Assembly (NCBI GenBank): GCA_024638505.1
Contig: JAHEKE010000022.1
Location: 13,962 to 53,099 of the forward strand
Length of the DNA stretch: 39,138 nucleotides
Reading direction: 5' to 3'
Source of the DNA: Gammaproteobacteria bacterium
GTDB lineage: Bacteria > Pseudomonadota > Gammaproteobacteria > Arenicellales > JAANXG01
Below the pieces are notes generated by a model. That model did no database searches, was not told the origin of the DNA, and saw only the letters and a program-made list of their open reading frames with translations. Of this stretch, positions 16,272 to 25,234 are shown in pieces. The translations under genes were made by a program, and so were the position numbers. Position 1 is the stretch's first letter. The number at the start of each line of letters is the position of its first letter.

Positions 16272-16766
16272 GTGACCGGCCTCCGGTTAAAGCCTGCTTC
16301 AGCCAAAAAGATCGACCTTCTGCTGCCTCTGGTTAAGGCATACCATGAGTTTGAACGGGTGCAGTTAAGCGACCAGGAAAGACGAAACGCGGTTGATTCG
16401 CTGCTGGCAAACAGCGCTCTGGGGCAGATATGGCTGATTGAAAAGCAAAAATCGTCGGTCGGATACATCGCCATGTGTTTTGGATAAAGTATTGAGTTTG
16501 CCGGCCGCGATGCATTTATCGACGAATTCTTTATTGTTGAGTCCAGCCGGGGTCAAGGCATCGGCAAAGCGGCGCTCAATCTAATCATGCGCGAGGCGCA
16601 AAAACTGGACGTTCGCGCCCTGCATTTGGAAGTCGCGCAGAACAACCGGCGAGCCAAAACGCTGTACGAATCTGTCGGATTCAAGGCAAGGGATCGGTTC
16701 CAGCTCATGACGAAAACCCTGAACGTAGGCTGCGGCCGGAACAACGGGTCAGGCAATACTGCTTAA
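16272..16766 (+). pseudogene. GNAT N-acetyltransferase with an in-frame stop
   Basis: The whole 165-codon frame is a GNAT acetyltransferase, but codon 72 (16485-16487) is TAA. Before it are LRLKPASAKKIDLLLPLVKAYH and IWLIEKQKSSVGYIAMCFG. After it, in the same frame, come SIEFAGRDAFIDEFFIVES, the acetyl-CoA loop SRGQGIGKAAL (R/Q-x-x-G-x-G/A) and the last strand/helix NNRRAKTLYESVGF. Normally a tyrosine (TAT or TAC) would occupy that position, so one base change explains the stop. The first half could still be translated as a 71-residue stub lacking the cofactor site. The 3' end overlaps the oppositely oriented dehydrogenase gene by 18 bases. A sequencing error or readthrough is the alternative. 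Confidence 0.85.
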
Positions 16767-19211
16767 CTCGCCTGCGGGCGCATCCGCGCGCGGAAGGGCA
16801 TTGTTATTGTCGTATACGCCCTGCTCAAGTACCACAGCGCGCCTTGACCGCCCCAAAACCAGCACGTCGAACTCAGTTCCCGGTACGTTCAACGCCGGGG
16901 GAACGAAAGCAAACGCAAGATAGTGCCCGGTGGCATAGCCGTAGCCGCCCGACGATATCTGACCCACCGCTCTTCCCTCATACCACACCGATTCAGAGCC
17001 GAGGGGATCGCTGGCAACATCAAGCTCACCTGGTTCGTCGAGCTGTAAATAGGTTAACACCCAGCGGGCGGCAGGCGCGTTAGAAATTTCAGCGCCCTGA
17101 AATCCATCACTGCGCGCAAAACGGATAACATCGGCCTCGCTGATGGTGACTTCGTTGGTGATTTCATGACCTGAGCGGTAGGCCTTTTCCATGCGCATGG
17201 CATTCAGCGCAGCGGAGCCGACATGCACCAACCCGCTAGCGGCATTAGCTGACACCAACGTTTGGTATACCGCCAATAAATCCACGATAGGCGCGTGCAG
17301 CTCCCAACCTAACTCTCCGCTGTAGGTTACGCGCAATGCCCGCACGCCGTCGGTGTCGCCAACGCGTATATGCCGCATGGACAGCCAGCGAAAACTGCGG
17401 TTATCCAGCGGCGCGTCTGTACACTCAGCCAGGATATTGCGCGCCTCGGGTCCGGCCAGCATTAGTACACCGAAATCTTGCGATACGTTAGCGATGGAGA
17501 TATTTTCATCGGCCTTGATCTGTTCTTCCATCCAGTTCAACAAGGCTGCCTCCCGCACGGCGGCGTAAACGAGGTAGAAGTGATTGTCACCGAGCTTAAC
17601 CAGGGTTGTCTCTCCCTCGATACGTCCATTTTCCATGATGAGATAAGTCAAACTGATACTGCCGTATTTCTGCGGCAGCCTATTGCAAGAGATTCGGCCG
17701 AGGTACGATGCAGCGTCCGCTCCCGACACTTCAAGTTTGGCAAACGCGGTCAAATCCGCAATACCCGCGTAGCGCCGCAAACTTTCAACCTCCTGGCCCA
17801 CCACGGCGTGCAGTTCATTGCGGCGGAAACTCTCCATGGGTTTTTGTTCTACGCCATCCCGCGCGTACCAGAACGGCCGCTCCCAGCCATACACATCTTC
17901 ATAAACTGCCCCCTTTTCTTTTAACACTTCGTACAGCGGAGACAGCTTGGAATGAGAGGGGCGACAAGCTGGGCGATCAAGATGTGGATAGGGAATCTCG
18001 TGTCGCAGCAGATAATCTTCCTTTGCTTTTTGAATGCGGTATGTATCGTCGACTTTGGCACCGAAGCGTCGCGGGTCGAAGCTGCGCATGGATACATCTG
18101 CCGCGCCGTGCACCATCCATTGCGCCAGATACTTACCGGCGCCCGGTCCCCACGCTATTCCCACCTGTGACCCACAGCACAGCCAGAAATTTCTCACCCC
18201 GGAAGGACCGAGCAGCATGTTGCCATCCGGGGGATGCGTAATGGCGCCGTGCACCACCCGCTTGATGCCCCGTTCCGCCGCTATCGGCATACGTTCCATG
18301 GCGTTTTCCAGCCACGGCATGATGCGATCGTAGTCCGGCTCAAACAGCTCATTTTCCGCTTGCCAGGGTGTGCCGTCGTCCCACACCGAGACCGCGTTGG
18401 CTTTCTCATATATTCCAATCAAAACGGATTTCTGCTCCATGCGCACGTAGCCTGATACCTGTCGATCATCGCGCACCACGGGAAGCTCCGTTTGCAGGTC
18501 GCTGAATTCAGGTACGGTGTCAGTAATCAGATAATGGTGCAGCATGTTGGCTATGGGTAAATCAAGGCCGATCCATTGACCAATCTGGCGGGCATAGGTC
18601 CCGCCGGCATTCACCACTCGCTCCGCGACAATGTCGCCTTGCTCGGTGTGCACGACAAATTCACCGCTTGTTTTTCGCCTAATGCCGGTCACCCGATTGC
18701 GGCGCATTACTTTTGCCCCCATCATGCGCGCACCCCTGGCCAGCGCAAAGGCTACCCCTGCCGGATCAACGTGGCCATCGTTCGGGGTGTGCAATGCGGC
18801 CCGTATACCGTCGAGGCTGTAGAACGGGTGCAGCGCTTTGATCCGATCAGGACCGATGATTTCCATTTCATGCCCCAGCCCCTTGCCGACGGACAGGGTA
18901 TATTTAATCCAGTCCACCTCATCGTCGGTATAAGCCATGCGCAGGCTGCCGCACCCGTGCCAGCTCACTGACTGTCCGGTCTCTTCCTCTAGCCGAGGAT
19001 ACAGTTCGGTGCCGTACGCGGCCATCTTGGCCAAAGCGTAATGACTCACAGAATGGGTGATCTGACCCGCCGCGTGCCAGGTTGAGCCGCTCGTCAGCTC
19101 GCCCTTTTCCAGCAGCAGCACATCGGTTTCTCCCTCCCGGCAGAGGTGATAGGCCAGGGAGCAGCCCATGATTCCCCCCCCGATGACGACAAGTTTTGCC
19201 TGATCTTGCAC
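16749..19211 (-). CDS. Dimethylglycine/sarcosine dehydrogenase-like flavoprotein (FAD + GcvT domains)
   Basis: An 820-residue, two-domain protein. Residues 1-380 are a DAO-type FAD oxidoreductase with VVIGGGIMGCSLAYHL and STWHAAGQ; the histidine of the latter is the residue that carries covalent FAD in dimethylglycine dehydrogenase. The rest is a folate-binding GcvT-like region (around LTAFAKLEVSGADAASYLG to the C-terminal YGYATGHYLAFAFVPP). The family oxidatively removes a methyl group from a tertiary or secondary amine and passes it to tetrahydrofolate, or releases formaldehyde. The start is GTG. It is divergent from rpiR, with only 82 bases between, so a shared control region is likely. 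It likely follows the Rieske oxygenase in a betaine pathway. The C-terminal codons overlap the broken GNAT gene. Confidence 0.92.
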   Translation of the reverse strand: MQDQAKLVVIGGGIMGCSLAYHLCREGETDVLLLEKGELTSGSTWHAAGQITHSVSHYALAKMAAYGTELYPRLEEETGQSVSWHGCGSLRMAYTDDEVDWIKYTLSVGKGLGHEMEIIGPDRIKALHPFYSLDGIRAALHTPNDGHVDPAGVAFALARGARMMGAKVMRRNRVTGIRRKTSGEFVVHTEQGDIVAERVVNAGGTYARQIGQWIGLDLPIANMLHHYLITDTVPEFSDLQTELPVVRDDRQVSGYVRMEQKSVLIGIYEKANAVSVWDDGTPWQAENELFEPDYDRIMPWLENAMERMPIAAERGIKRVVHGAITHPPDGNMLLGPSGVRNFWLCCGSQVGIAWGPGAGKYLAQWMVHGAADVSMRSFDPRRFGAKVDDTYRIQKAKEDYLLRHEIPYPHLDRPACRPSHSKLSPLYEVLKEKGAVYEDVYGWERPFWYARDGVEQKPMESFRRNELHAVVGQEVESLRRYAGIADLTAFAKLEVSGADAASYLGRISCNRLPQKYGSISLTYLIMENGRIEGETTLVKLGDNHFYLVYAAVREAALLNWMEEQIKADENISIANVSQDFGVLMLAGPEARNILAECTDAPLDNRSFRWLSMRHIRVGDTDGVRALRVTYSGELGWELHAPIVDLLAVYQTLVSANAASGLVHVGSAALNAMRMEKAYRSGHEITNEVTISEADVIRFARSDGFQGAEISNAPAARWVLTYLQLDEPGELDVASDPLGSESVWYEGRAVGQISSGGYGYATGHYLAFAFVPPALNVPGTEFDVLVLGRSRRAVVLEQGVYDNNNALPRADAPAGELSSIA

Positions 19212-19257
19212 GGCTCTCGCACTTATTGTGGGTGATTGATTCGAAAAACCACGCTAT

Positions 19258-19300
19258 GATACATTTGTACTAATTTATAAATCAAGAGAACAAATGTATC
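19258..19300. promoter_or_regulatory. 11-base perfect inverted repeat spanning the rpiR start codon
   Basis: GATACATTTGT (19258-19268) and ACAAATGTATC (19290-19300) are exact reverse complements, 21 bases apart; the second arm contains the rpiR ATG (19294). The site lies in the control region shared by the dehydrogenase and rpiR. It may be the operator for RpiR (dimeric HTH proteins bind such repeats) or, if transcription starts upstream of 19258, an mRNA hairpin that masks the rpiR start. Confidence 0.7.
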
Positions 19301-20208
19301 AGCCTCAGGGGCGACCACCTGCTTCAGCGGCGCCTCCACAGAGTCAGAAAGCCATTGTTTCCCGGCTTCTTGCGGGCTTTGATGAACTGCCGACCCAGCT
19401 GCAGTTGGCAGCGCGCTATCTCATCGACCACCCGCACGAGGTGGGTGTGCAGACTATGCGCACCCTGGCTACCGATGCGGGCGTGCACCCCAACAGCTTT
19501 GTCCGCCTGGCACGGCATCTCGGATTTTCCGGCTATGACGACATGCGGGAGCGATTCAGAGACTTTGTCCGCGGCGGTGTGGGCAGTTCGCCCGACCGGG
19601 CGAAGTGGCTGCAGGCCATGGCCAGAGAGGGGGGCAGCGCCGCTATTCTGAGCGGAATGGCGGCCGCCTGTCTGCAGAATACCGAGCGCATGTTCTCGCA
19701 GCAGTCGGTCGAGCAGCTGGACCAGGCGGTAGAGGTGATGACCTCGGCACGAAGGGTGTTTGTGCTTGGCCTGGGCCTTGCCTACCCGCTTGCTTATAAC
19801 CTCTGGTACGTTAGCCGGATGGCGTTTGACCATTTCATCCTGACGCCGCGCCACGGCAGCCTGCCAAGCGACGACTTAAGCCGCATAAACGAACGGGACT
19901 GCCTGGTTGCGATGACGTTTCAGCCCTACCGTAAAGAGACCATCGCCGGCGCGCGCATGGCCGGACAGCAAGGCGCTAAAATAATCGGGATAACGGACAG
20001 CGTCAGCTCTACGCTGTGCCGGGAAGCTGACCTGGGCTTGATTTCACCGACGCACACGCCGCAGTTCTTCCAGTCAAACTCCGCCGTCACCGCGCTGGTC
20101 GAATTATTGTGTGCGCTGCTGGTGGTGAAAGGGGGTGAGAAGGCAACCCGCGCCATTGAACAGTTTCACTCCTCGAGATGGGATGCCGATGTCTATGAAG
20201 AAACCTGA
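19294..20208 (+). CDS. MurR/RpiR family transcriptional regulator
   Basis: A 304-residue regulator with an N-terminal RpiR winged HTH domain (about residues 20-95; recognition region ATDAGVHPNSFVRLARHLGFSGY) and a C-terminal SIS domain (about 130-270) that normally senses a small phosphorylated or other effector. Family blocks of the SIS domain are RVFVLGLGLAYPLAYNL, DCLVAMTFQPYRKETI and GAKIIGITDSVSSTL. It heads the plus-strand series and is divergent from the dehydrogenase, so it probably controls both. AAGAGAA before the ATG is a moderate ribosome site. RpiR regulators more often govern sugar genes; use in a betaine locus suggests an effector from this pathway. Confidence 0.92.
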   Translation: MYQPQGRPPASAAPPQSQKAIVSRLLAGFDELPTQLQLAARYLIDHPHEVGVQTMRTLATDAGVHPNSFVRLARHLGFSGYDDMRERFRDFVRGGVGSSPDRAKWLQAMAREGGSAAILSGMAAACLQNTERMFSQQSVEQLDQAVEVMTSARRVFVLGLGLAYPLAYNLWYVSRMAFDHFILTPRHGSLPSDDLSRINERDCLVAMTFQPYRKETIAGARMAGQQGAKIIGITDSVSSTLCREADLGLISPTHTPQFFQSNSAVTALVELLCALLVVKGGEKATRAIEQFHSSRWDADVYEET

Positions 20209-20232
20209 CGCATACCTGTTACCGAGCAGATC

Positions 20233-21324
20233 GTGACTCAGCCGCAGAAAAGTAATGGTCCGCGTAAAGGACTGGCAGCGCGATACTTTACCGACAGCTC
20301 CATTTTCGAACGCGTCAAACGGGAAATTTACTTCAAGACCTGGCAGTTGGCGTGCCATAGCAGCCAGTTGGCCAACGCTGGGGATTACTTCAGTTTTTCG
20401 ATTCTTGATCAAGATGTCTTTGTTATCCGAGGTCAGGATCAAGCGCTGAGAGCCATGTACAACGTGTGCCAGCACCGCGGGCACCGCCTGGTTAGTGGAT
20501 CAGGCAACAAGCGCTCTATTGTCTGTCCGTATCATGCCTGGACCTACGCGCTGAACGGCTGCTTACAGCGCGCACCCAACTCCAACAAAGTGGATGGCTT
20601 TGACCTATCTTCCATTCACCTGACGCCAATACGCGTGGAAGCGTACCTTGGATTCGTCTTTATTAACCTCGATAACGAATGCCCACCCATGGAGGAGGTA
20701 TATCCCGGAGTAAAAGAGGCGATTTTAAAGCTGTGCCCGGACGTTGAGAACCGGGTGTTCGCCTATGAGCACTCCGCCGAGGAGGGATGCAACTGGTTAA
20801 CAGCAATAGAAAACTACAATGAGTGTTATCACTGCAAGAAGGTTCACCCACAGTTTGCCAAGGGCGTAATCGATCCGAAGTCTTATCAGGTTCTGCCCTT
20901 CGGCTCGGGTAAAGTACTTCGCCATACTTCAAAAGCAACGCAGAGTGATCAGGCCTGGTACGATGTGAGCGGTACGGACTATGGCAGCTTCTTTCTCTGG
21001 CCGTCGACCGCGCTTCAGTTTTACCCCGGCGGCCTGCTTAACACTTATCACTGGCGTCCGCTGGCCGTGGATGATACGCGCGTGTATCGCGGCTGGTATG
21101 GTGTGGACGGTACAGTGGACAGCACGTTGCAAACCGTCATTGACCTGGACCGGGAAACCACTTTCGCCGAGGATCTAGAGCTGGTTAAGAACGTGCAGCG
21201 CGGACTCAGGTCGATGGGCTACCAACCCGGACCTTTAATTATTGATCCGGATGCCGGTATCGATAACGAACTATCCGTTGCCATGCTGCATCAATGGCTG
21301 CGGGAAGCAGTCGACCCGCAGTGA
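20233..21324 (+). CDS. Rieske non-haem iron oxygenase, betaine/carnitine demethylase type
   Basis: A 363-residue oxygenase component of a Rieske enzyme that hydroxylates N-methyl groups or C-N bonds, releasing formaldehyde or trimethylamine in relatives. The Rieske [2Fe-2S] ligands are CQHRGHRL and CPYHAWTYALNG (about residues 79-107). The mononuclear iron site is ENYNECYHCKKVHPQF (about 193-208). The bridging position holds glutamate (N-x-x-E-C-Y-H-C), as in carnitine monooxygenase and other amine-type enzymes, rather than the aspartate of aromatic dioxygenases. A GTG start is 24 bases after rpiR; no strong ribosome site. The reductase partner is not in the window, so electrons must come from elsewhere. 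Substrates considered are proline betaine, hydroxyproline betaine, carnitine and glycine betaine. Confidence 0.9.
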   Translation: MTQPQKSNGPRKGLAARYFTDSSIFERVKREIYFKTWQLACHSSQLANAGDYFSFSILDQDVFVIRGQDQALRAMYNVCQHRGHRLVSGSGNKRSIVCPYHAWTYALNGCLQRAPNSNKVDGFDLSSIHLTPIRVEAYLGFVFINLDNECPPMEEVYPGVKEAILKLCPDVENRVFAYEHSAEEGCNWLTAIENYNECYHCKKVHPQFAKGVIDPKSYQVLPFGSGKVLRHTSKATQSDQAWYDVSGTDYGSFFLWPSTALQFYPGGLLNTYHWRPLAVDDTRVYRGWYGVDGTVDSTLQTVIDLDRETTFAEDLELVKNVQRGLRSMGYQPGPLIIDPDAGIDNELSVAMLHQWLREAVDPQ

Positions 21325-22436
21325 TGAGCCGTATAGAAAGAATTTCGATCTTTCAAAAAACGCTTCCGCTGCGCAAGTCCTACCGTTTGTCCGGCGGTCG
21401 ACTGCTGTTTGAGCAGCTGGATTCCACCTTTGTAAAAATCGAAACCAATGACGGAATTATCGGCTGGGCGGAGGGCTGTCCGTGGGGACACACCTATCTG
21501 CCCGCCCACGGCGCCGGTATTCGCGCCGCCGCTGAACTGCTGGCGCCCGCCCTGATCGGCATGGACCCCAGGTGCGTTGAACATATCAACGAACGCATGG
21601 ACGTCACCCTGCCGGGTCACCTCTATGCGAAATCTCCCTTTGATATCGCCTGCTGGGATATTTTCGGTAAGGCCGCCGGCCTGTCCATCGCGGATTTACT
21701 CGGCGGCTGCTACGATCAGCCCACGCCGATCGCCTCCAGCATATCGACCGGCAGCCCTGAACAAATGCTGGCCCTCATCAGAGAATACCGCGATCACGGC
21801 TATTACGTGCATTCAGTCAAGATCGGTGCCGACACCGAACTCGACATGCAGCGCATTCAGTACCTCGAAACCCATCGGCAGGAGGGCGAGCTCATTTGGT
21901 ATGACGTCAACCGCTCCTGGCAGCCGGCAGAAGCGGTCAAGGTCATGAACAGCGTGCGTGACCTGCCCCTTATTTTCGAACAGCCGTGCGAAACCCTTGA
22001 GCAGTGCGCCTGGGTTCGACAACGGACAACGCACGTCCTGTCGATCGATGAACGCCTGGAAACCATGCAGGACATGCAGCGCATAGTGCATGAACGTATT
22101 GCGGAAATCGTTAACCTGAAGATCAGCCGGGTGGGCGGGTTAACCCGGGCTAGAAAACTTAGAGATATGGGTTTATCAGCCGGTATCAAATTCGTCGTCA
22201 TGGATACCGGCGGCAGCGTCATCGCCGATAGCGCGACCCAGCATTTCGCGCAGTCCATTCCAGCCTCCGCACGAATGGCAACCTGGCTGTGTCAGGATAT
22301 GCTGTCGATTGATACTGCTGCCGGGCTGGGATCCAGAAACAACAACGGCAGCACTACCATTCCGACAGGAGCGATTGGCCTTGGCGTTACGCCTGATGAG
22401 AACATACTCGGTAAGCCAGTTGCCGTCTACGCATAA
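21324..22436 (+). CDS. Enolase-superfamily epimerase, hydroxyproline-betaine 2-epimerase (HpbD)-like
   Basis: A 370-residue mandelate racemase/muconate cycloisomerase-type barrel protein. The N-terminal capping domain contains CPWGHTYLPAHGAGIRAAA, LIGMDPR and YAKSPFDIACWDIFGK; these segments match what I recall of HpbD (4-hydroxyproline betaine 2-epimerase). Acid/base lysines are in HSVKIGAD and NLKISRVGG; metal ligands in YDVNRSW (Asp), FEQPC (Glu) and SIDERL (Asp). GVTPDENILGKPVA at the C-terminus is also like HpbD. HpbD inverts the alpha carbon of hydroxyproline betaine or proline betaine. The ATG shares a base with the Rieske stop codon (TGATG), so translation is coupled. This pairing strongly suggests a quaternary-ammonium substrate. 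Exact ligand is unproven. Confidence 0.86.
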   Translation: MSRIERISIFQKTLPLRKSYRLSGGRLLFEQLDSTFVKIETNDGIIGWAEGCPWGHTYLPAHGAGIRAAAELLAPALIGMDPRCVEHINERMDVTLPGHLYAKSPFDIACWDIFGKAAGLSIADLLGGCYDQPTPIASSISTGSPEQMLALIREYRDHGYYVHSVKIGADTELDMQRIQYLETHRQEGELIWYDVNRSWQPAEAVKVMNSVRDLPLIFEQPCETLEQCAWVRQRTTHVLSIDERLETMQDMQRIVHERIAEIVNLKISRVGGLTRARKLRDMGLSAGIKFVVMDTGGSVIADSATQHFAQSIPASARMATWLCQDMLSIDTAAGLGSRNNNGSTTIPTGAIGLGVTPDENILGKPVAVYA

Positions 22437-22449
22437 TCACAACCTTGAA

Positions 22450-23790
22450 ATGGGCCTAAACATGGTACAAAACCAAGCAAACGCAGAACGCGTCAAACCG
22501 TCAAATTCGCAGCGATTATTCCATATTGCAGACGCTACGCTTCCCGGGGCCGCCCTGGGCAGCTACTCGCTGTCGCCTGATATACGCCTGATCTATTCCC
22601 ACGGCAAAGGTTCTCGCATGTGGGATGTAGACGGCAGGGAGTACATCGATTATGTCGGTGGGGCCGGCGCGTTGATTCTGGGGCACTCGCACCCTGCCGT
22701 GGTGCGTGCCGCGCAGGAGCAAATAGCCAGGGGCGCCCATATGTTCGGCTCGCTCAACGATGTTGCGGTCAAGCTGGCGGCCCGCCTGGCTAAGGACATC
22801 CCCTGCGCGGAAAAGATTGCCTACGCCACCACCGGGTCTGAAGCGACGGCCTACGCCATGCGCCTGGCCCGAGCCTTTACCCGCCGGGACAAGATACTAA
22901 AATTTGAAGGCGGGTATCACGGCAATCATGACTACGCCATCGTTTCCACTTTTCCCAAACGCCGCGCACGTTATCCCCATGCGGACGCCGATTCATTCGG
23001 ACAGCCGGCAGCCACAACCTCCACCATGCTGGTGGCACCCTACAACGACCTCAATGCCGTAAGTAACATTGTCAACGAATACGGCAAGGACATTGCCGCT
23101 ATCTTTGTTGAAGCCGTGCAGCGCATTATCCCCGCTCAGCCTGACTTTCTTCACGGCTTGAGAACAATATGTGACGCCAACGATATTCTGCTTGTGATCG
23201 ATGAGGTGGTGACGGGATTCAGGCTGTGTTACGGCGGCGCACAAACCTGGTACGACGTTAAACCGGACATGGCAACCTACGGTAAGGTGGTCGGTGGTGG
23301 CGGGCCGCTGTCCTGTATCGCCGGGCGGGCCGACATCCTTGATCTATGCAACCCAAACTATAGAGGCCAGGACGGCTTTACCTACTTCAACGGAACCTTG
23401 CACGGCAATCCAGTCGCGGCTGCCGCCACACTGGCCATGCTGGATGAATTGCGCAAACCGGGAGTCTACGATCGCCTGAATCAATATGCCGATAACCTGT
23501 GCCGGGAATCGCAGGCGCTACTGAACCGGCACGGGATCCCGGCAATTGCGCAGAATACCGGATCGCTGTGGCAAATCCTGTTTACGGACAAGACGCCAAT
23601 GAATCATACAGACATCATGGCGAGCGATCAGGTGGCAATGCGGCGACTCGACGCTGAGTTGATGAAGCAGGGACAATACGTGCTGCCCGGTGTGCGCCGC
23701 TTTGTGTCAGCGGTGCATGATGCGAAAGACCTGGAGGATACCCTTAAGGGGTTAGATGCCGCCTGCAGGGCGTTCAACAGGCTGGGTTAG
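22450..23790 (+). CDS. Class III aminotransferase, glutamate-1-semialdehyde 2,1-aminomutase-like
   Basis: A 446-residue PLP enzyme of the same branch as glutamate-1-semialdehyde aminomutase. Motifs: YVGGAGALILGHSHPAVV, TTGSEATAYAMRLARAFT (PLP phosphate loop), EGGYHGNHDY, LVIDEVVTGFRL (PLP aspartate) and the lysine in MATYGKVVGGGGP. Not true HemL by context. It follows the epimerase by 13 bases, so it is in the same operon, and may transaminate a demethylated amine or amino acid arising from the betaine. The start is either ATG 22450 or ATG 22462. This group includes many uncharacterised aminotransferases near Rieske or transporter genes; the substrate is unknown. Confidence 0.86.
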   Translation: MGLNMVQNQANAERVKPSNSQRLFHIADATLPGAALGSYSLSPDIRLIYSHGKGSRMWDVDGREYIDYVGGAGALILGHSHPAVVRAAQEQIARGAHMFGSLNDVAVKLAARLAKDIPCAEKIAYATTGSEATAYAMRLARAFTRRDKILKFEGGYHGNHDYAIVSTFPKRRARYPHADADSFGQPAATTSTMLVAPYNDLNAVSNIVNEYGKDIAAIFVEAVQRIIPAQPDFLHGLRTICDANDILLVIDEVVTGFRLCYGGAQTWYDVKPDMATYGKVVGGGGPLSCIAGRADILDLCNPNYRGQDGFTYFNGTLHGNPVAAAATLAMLDELRKPGVYDRLNQYADNLCRESQALLNRHGIPAIAQNTGSLWQILFTDKTPMNHTDIMASDQVAMRRLDAELMKQGQYVLPGVRRFVSAVHDAKDLEDTLKGLDAACRAFNRLG

Positions 23791-23862
23791 AACGATAAGC
23801 TATGCGGCGTTTTATACCGGAGTCAACAACCGCGGCGTGAAAGCCGGGCGGGCAAAAAGCAA

Positions 23863-25167
23863 ATGAGCGCCAACAAAGGTGAATACAGCCGCTTCGACAG
23901 CGAGCATATTTGGCACCCCTATAACAGGGTGCCGTCGAGCTTTCCGATGTTCATGGTCAGGTCCGCCGAGGGCGTCCGTATTAAACTGACCAGCGGTCAG
24001 GAACTCATCGATGGCATGTCGTCCTGGTGGTCCGCCATTCACGGTTACAACCATCCTCGACTGAATGACGCCGTGACGCGTCAAATCAAAGATATGGCTC
24101 ACGTTATGTTTGGTGGGCTGACCCATCGGCCGGCGATAGATTTATGCGCACAGCTGCTGTCGCTGACGCATAAAGATCTGGACAAGATTTTCATTTCCGA
24201 TTCCGGTTCGGTAGCGGTAGAGGTCGCCATCAAGATGGCGCTGCAGTACTGGCAGGCACGCGGACACAAGCAAAAAAGGCAATTGATGACGGTTGAGGGC
24301 GGCTATCACGGTGACACCTTTGCCGCCATGTCCGTCTGTGATCCGGTGAACGGCATGCACCATCTTTTTGCCGGCATGCTTGCTCCGCAGGTTTTTGCCG
24401 ACATGCCCCGGTGCAAATTTGATCAACCCTGGGATCCAAGGTTTATCGAGAACTTTGCGCTTACGCTCGAATCGAACAAGCACAATCTTGCCGCGGTGAT
24501 ACTGGAGCCCATCGTGCAGGGCGCGGGCGGAATGCGTTTTTATTCGCCTGAATATCTCAAGCAGGTCAAGCGTTTATGCGTCGAGTACGACGTATTGCTC
24601 ATTCTCGATGAGATCGCTACCGGTTTCGGTCGAAGCGGCAAACTCTTTGCCTACGAATATGCGGATATTTGCCCGGATATCCTGTGTCTCGGCAAGGCCT
24701 TGACCGGAGGATACATGAGTCTGGCGGCGACGCTGTGCACCGAGGAAGTCAGTCGAACCATCAGCGGCGGAGAGCCCGGTCTGTTTATGCATGGGCCGAC
24801 CTTCATGGCCAACCCCTTAGCCTGCTCCGTGGCCTTAAGCAGCGTGCAACTCCTGGTGGAGAGCGGCTGGCGGGATCAGGTGAGCACAATAGCGGACATT
24901 TTAAGCGCGGAGCTGGCTGCGGTGCGGGAGCTGCCGGGCGTCGCGGACGTTCGCGTGCTGGGCGCGATCGGCGTCGTTGAACTGAATGAACCGGTAGACA
25001 TGGCCGTCATCCAGCCGATGTTCGTGGCCAACGGCGTCTGGATCCGACCCTTCGGCAAGCTTGTGTACACCATGCCGCCGTACACCATCGTTAAACCGGA
25101 TCTAGAGTTTTTGTGCCGGCAGATGGTGGCTACGGTCAGGCAGTACTTAGCCGGCGCTGCCCACTGA
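23863..25167 (+). CDS. bioA: Adenosylmethionine-8-amino-7-oxononanoate aminotransferase (BioA)
   Basis: A 434-residue protein very like BioA, which uses S-adenosylmethionine as amino donor to make 7,8-diaminopelargonate in biotin synthesis. HIWHPYNRVPS has the substrate-binding tyrosine of BioA (HPYT/N). DGMSSWWSAIHGYNHP, FGGLTHRPAI, DSGSVAVEVA (PLP loop), GGYHGDTF, ILDEIATGFGRSGKLF and the PLP lysine in LGKALTGGYMSLAATL are family blocks. FMHGPTFMANPLACSVA and VWIRPFGKLVYTMPPYTI are also typical. No bioB, F, C or D gene is near. The location behind a second aminotransferase in a betaine operon is unusual. It may serve biotin (needed for carboxylases) or have drifted to another amino acceptor. 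Confidence 0.9.
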   Translation: MSANKGEYSRFDSEHIWHPYNRVPSSFPMFMVRSAEGVRIKLTSGQELIDGMSSWWSAIHGYNHPRLNDAVTRQIKDMAHVMFGGLTHRPAIDLCAQLLSLTHKDLDKIFISDSGSVAVEVAIKMALQYWQARGHKQKRQLMTVEGGYHGDTFAAMSVCDPVNGMHHLFAGMLAPQVFADMPRCKFDQPWDPRFIENFALTLESNKHNLAAVILEPIVQGAGGMRFYSPEYLKQVKRLCVEYDVLLILDEIATGFGRSGKLFAYEYADICPDILCLGKALTGGYMSLAATLCTEEVSRTISGGEPGLFMHGPTFMANPLACSVALSSVQLLVESGWRDQVSTIADILSAELAAVRELPGVADVRVLGAIGVVELNEPVDMAVIQPMFVANGVWIRPFGKLVYTMPPYTIVKPDLEFLCRQMVATVRQYLAGAAH

Positions 25168-25234
25168 TCGGCCCAGGCAAAGCGCAAGAACGCGTCAATT
25201 CAAAGGCAGCTCGAGGCGGGCAACCCGTCCGCTT

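Noticed and set aside
22450-23790. Glutamate-1-semialdehyde aminomutase of haem synthesis (hemL)
   Set aside because: It shares the fold, but lies in a betaine operon and departs from the HemL motifs, so the housekeeping role is unlikely.
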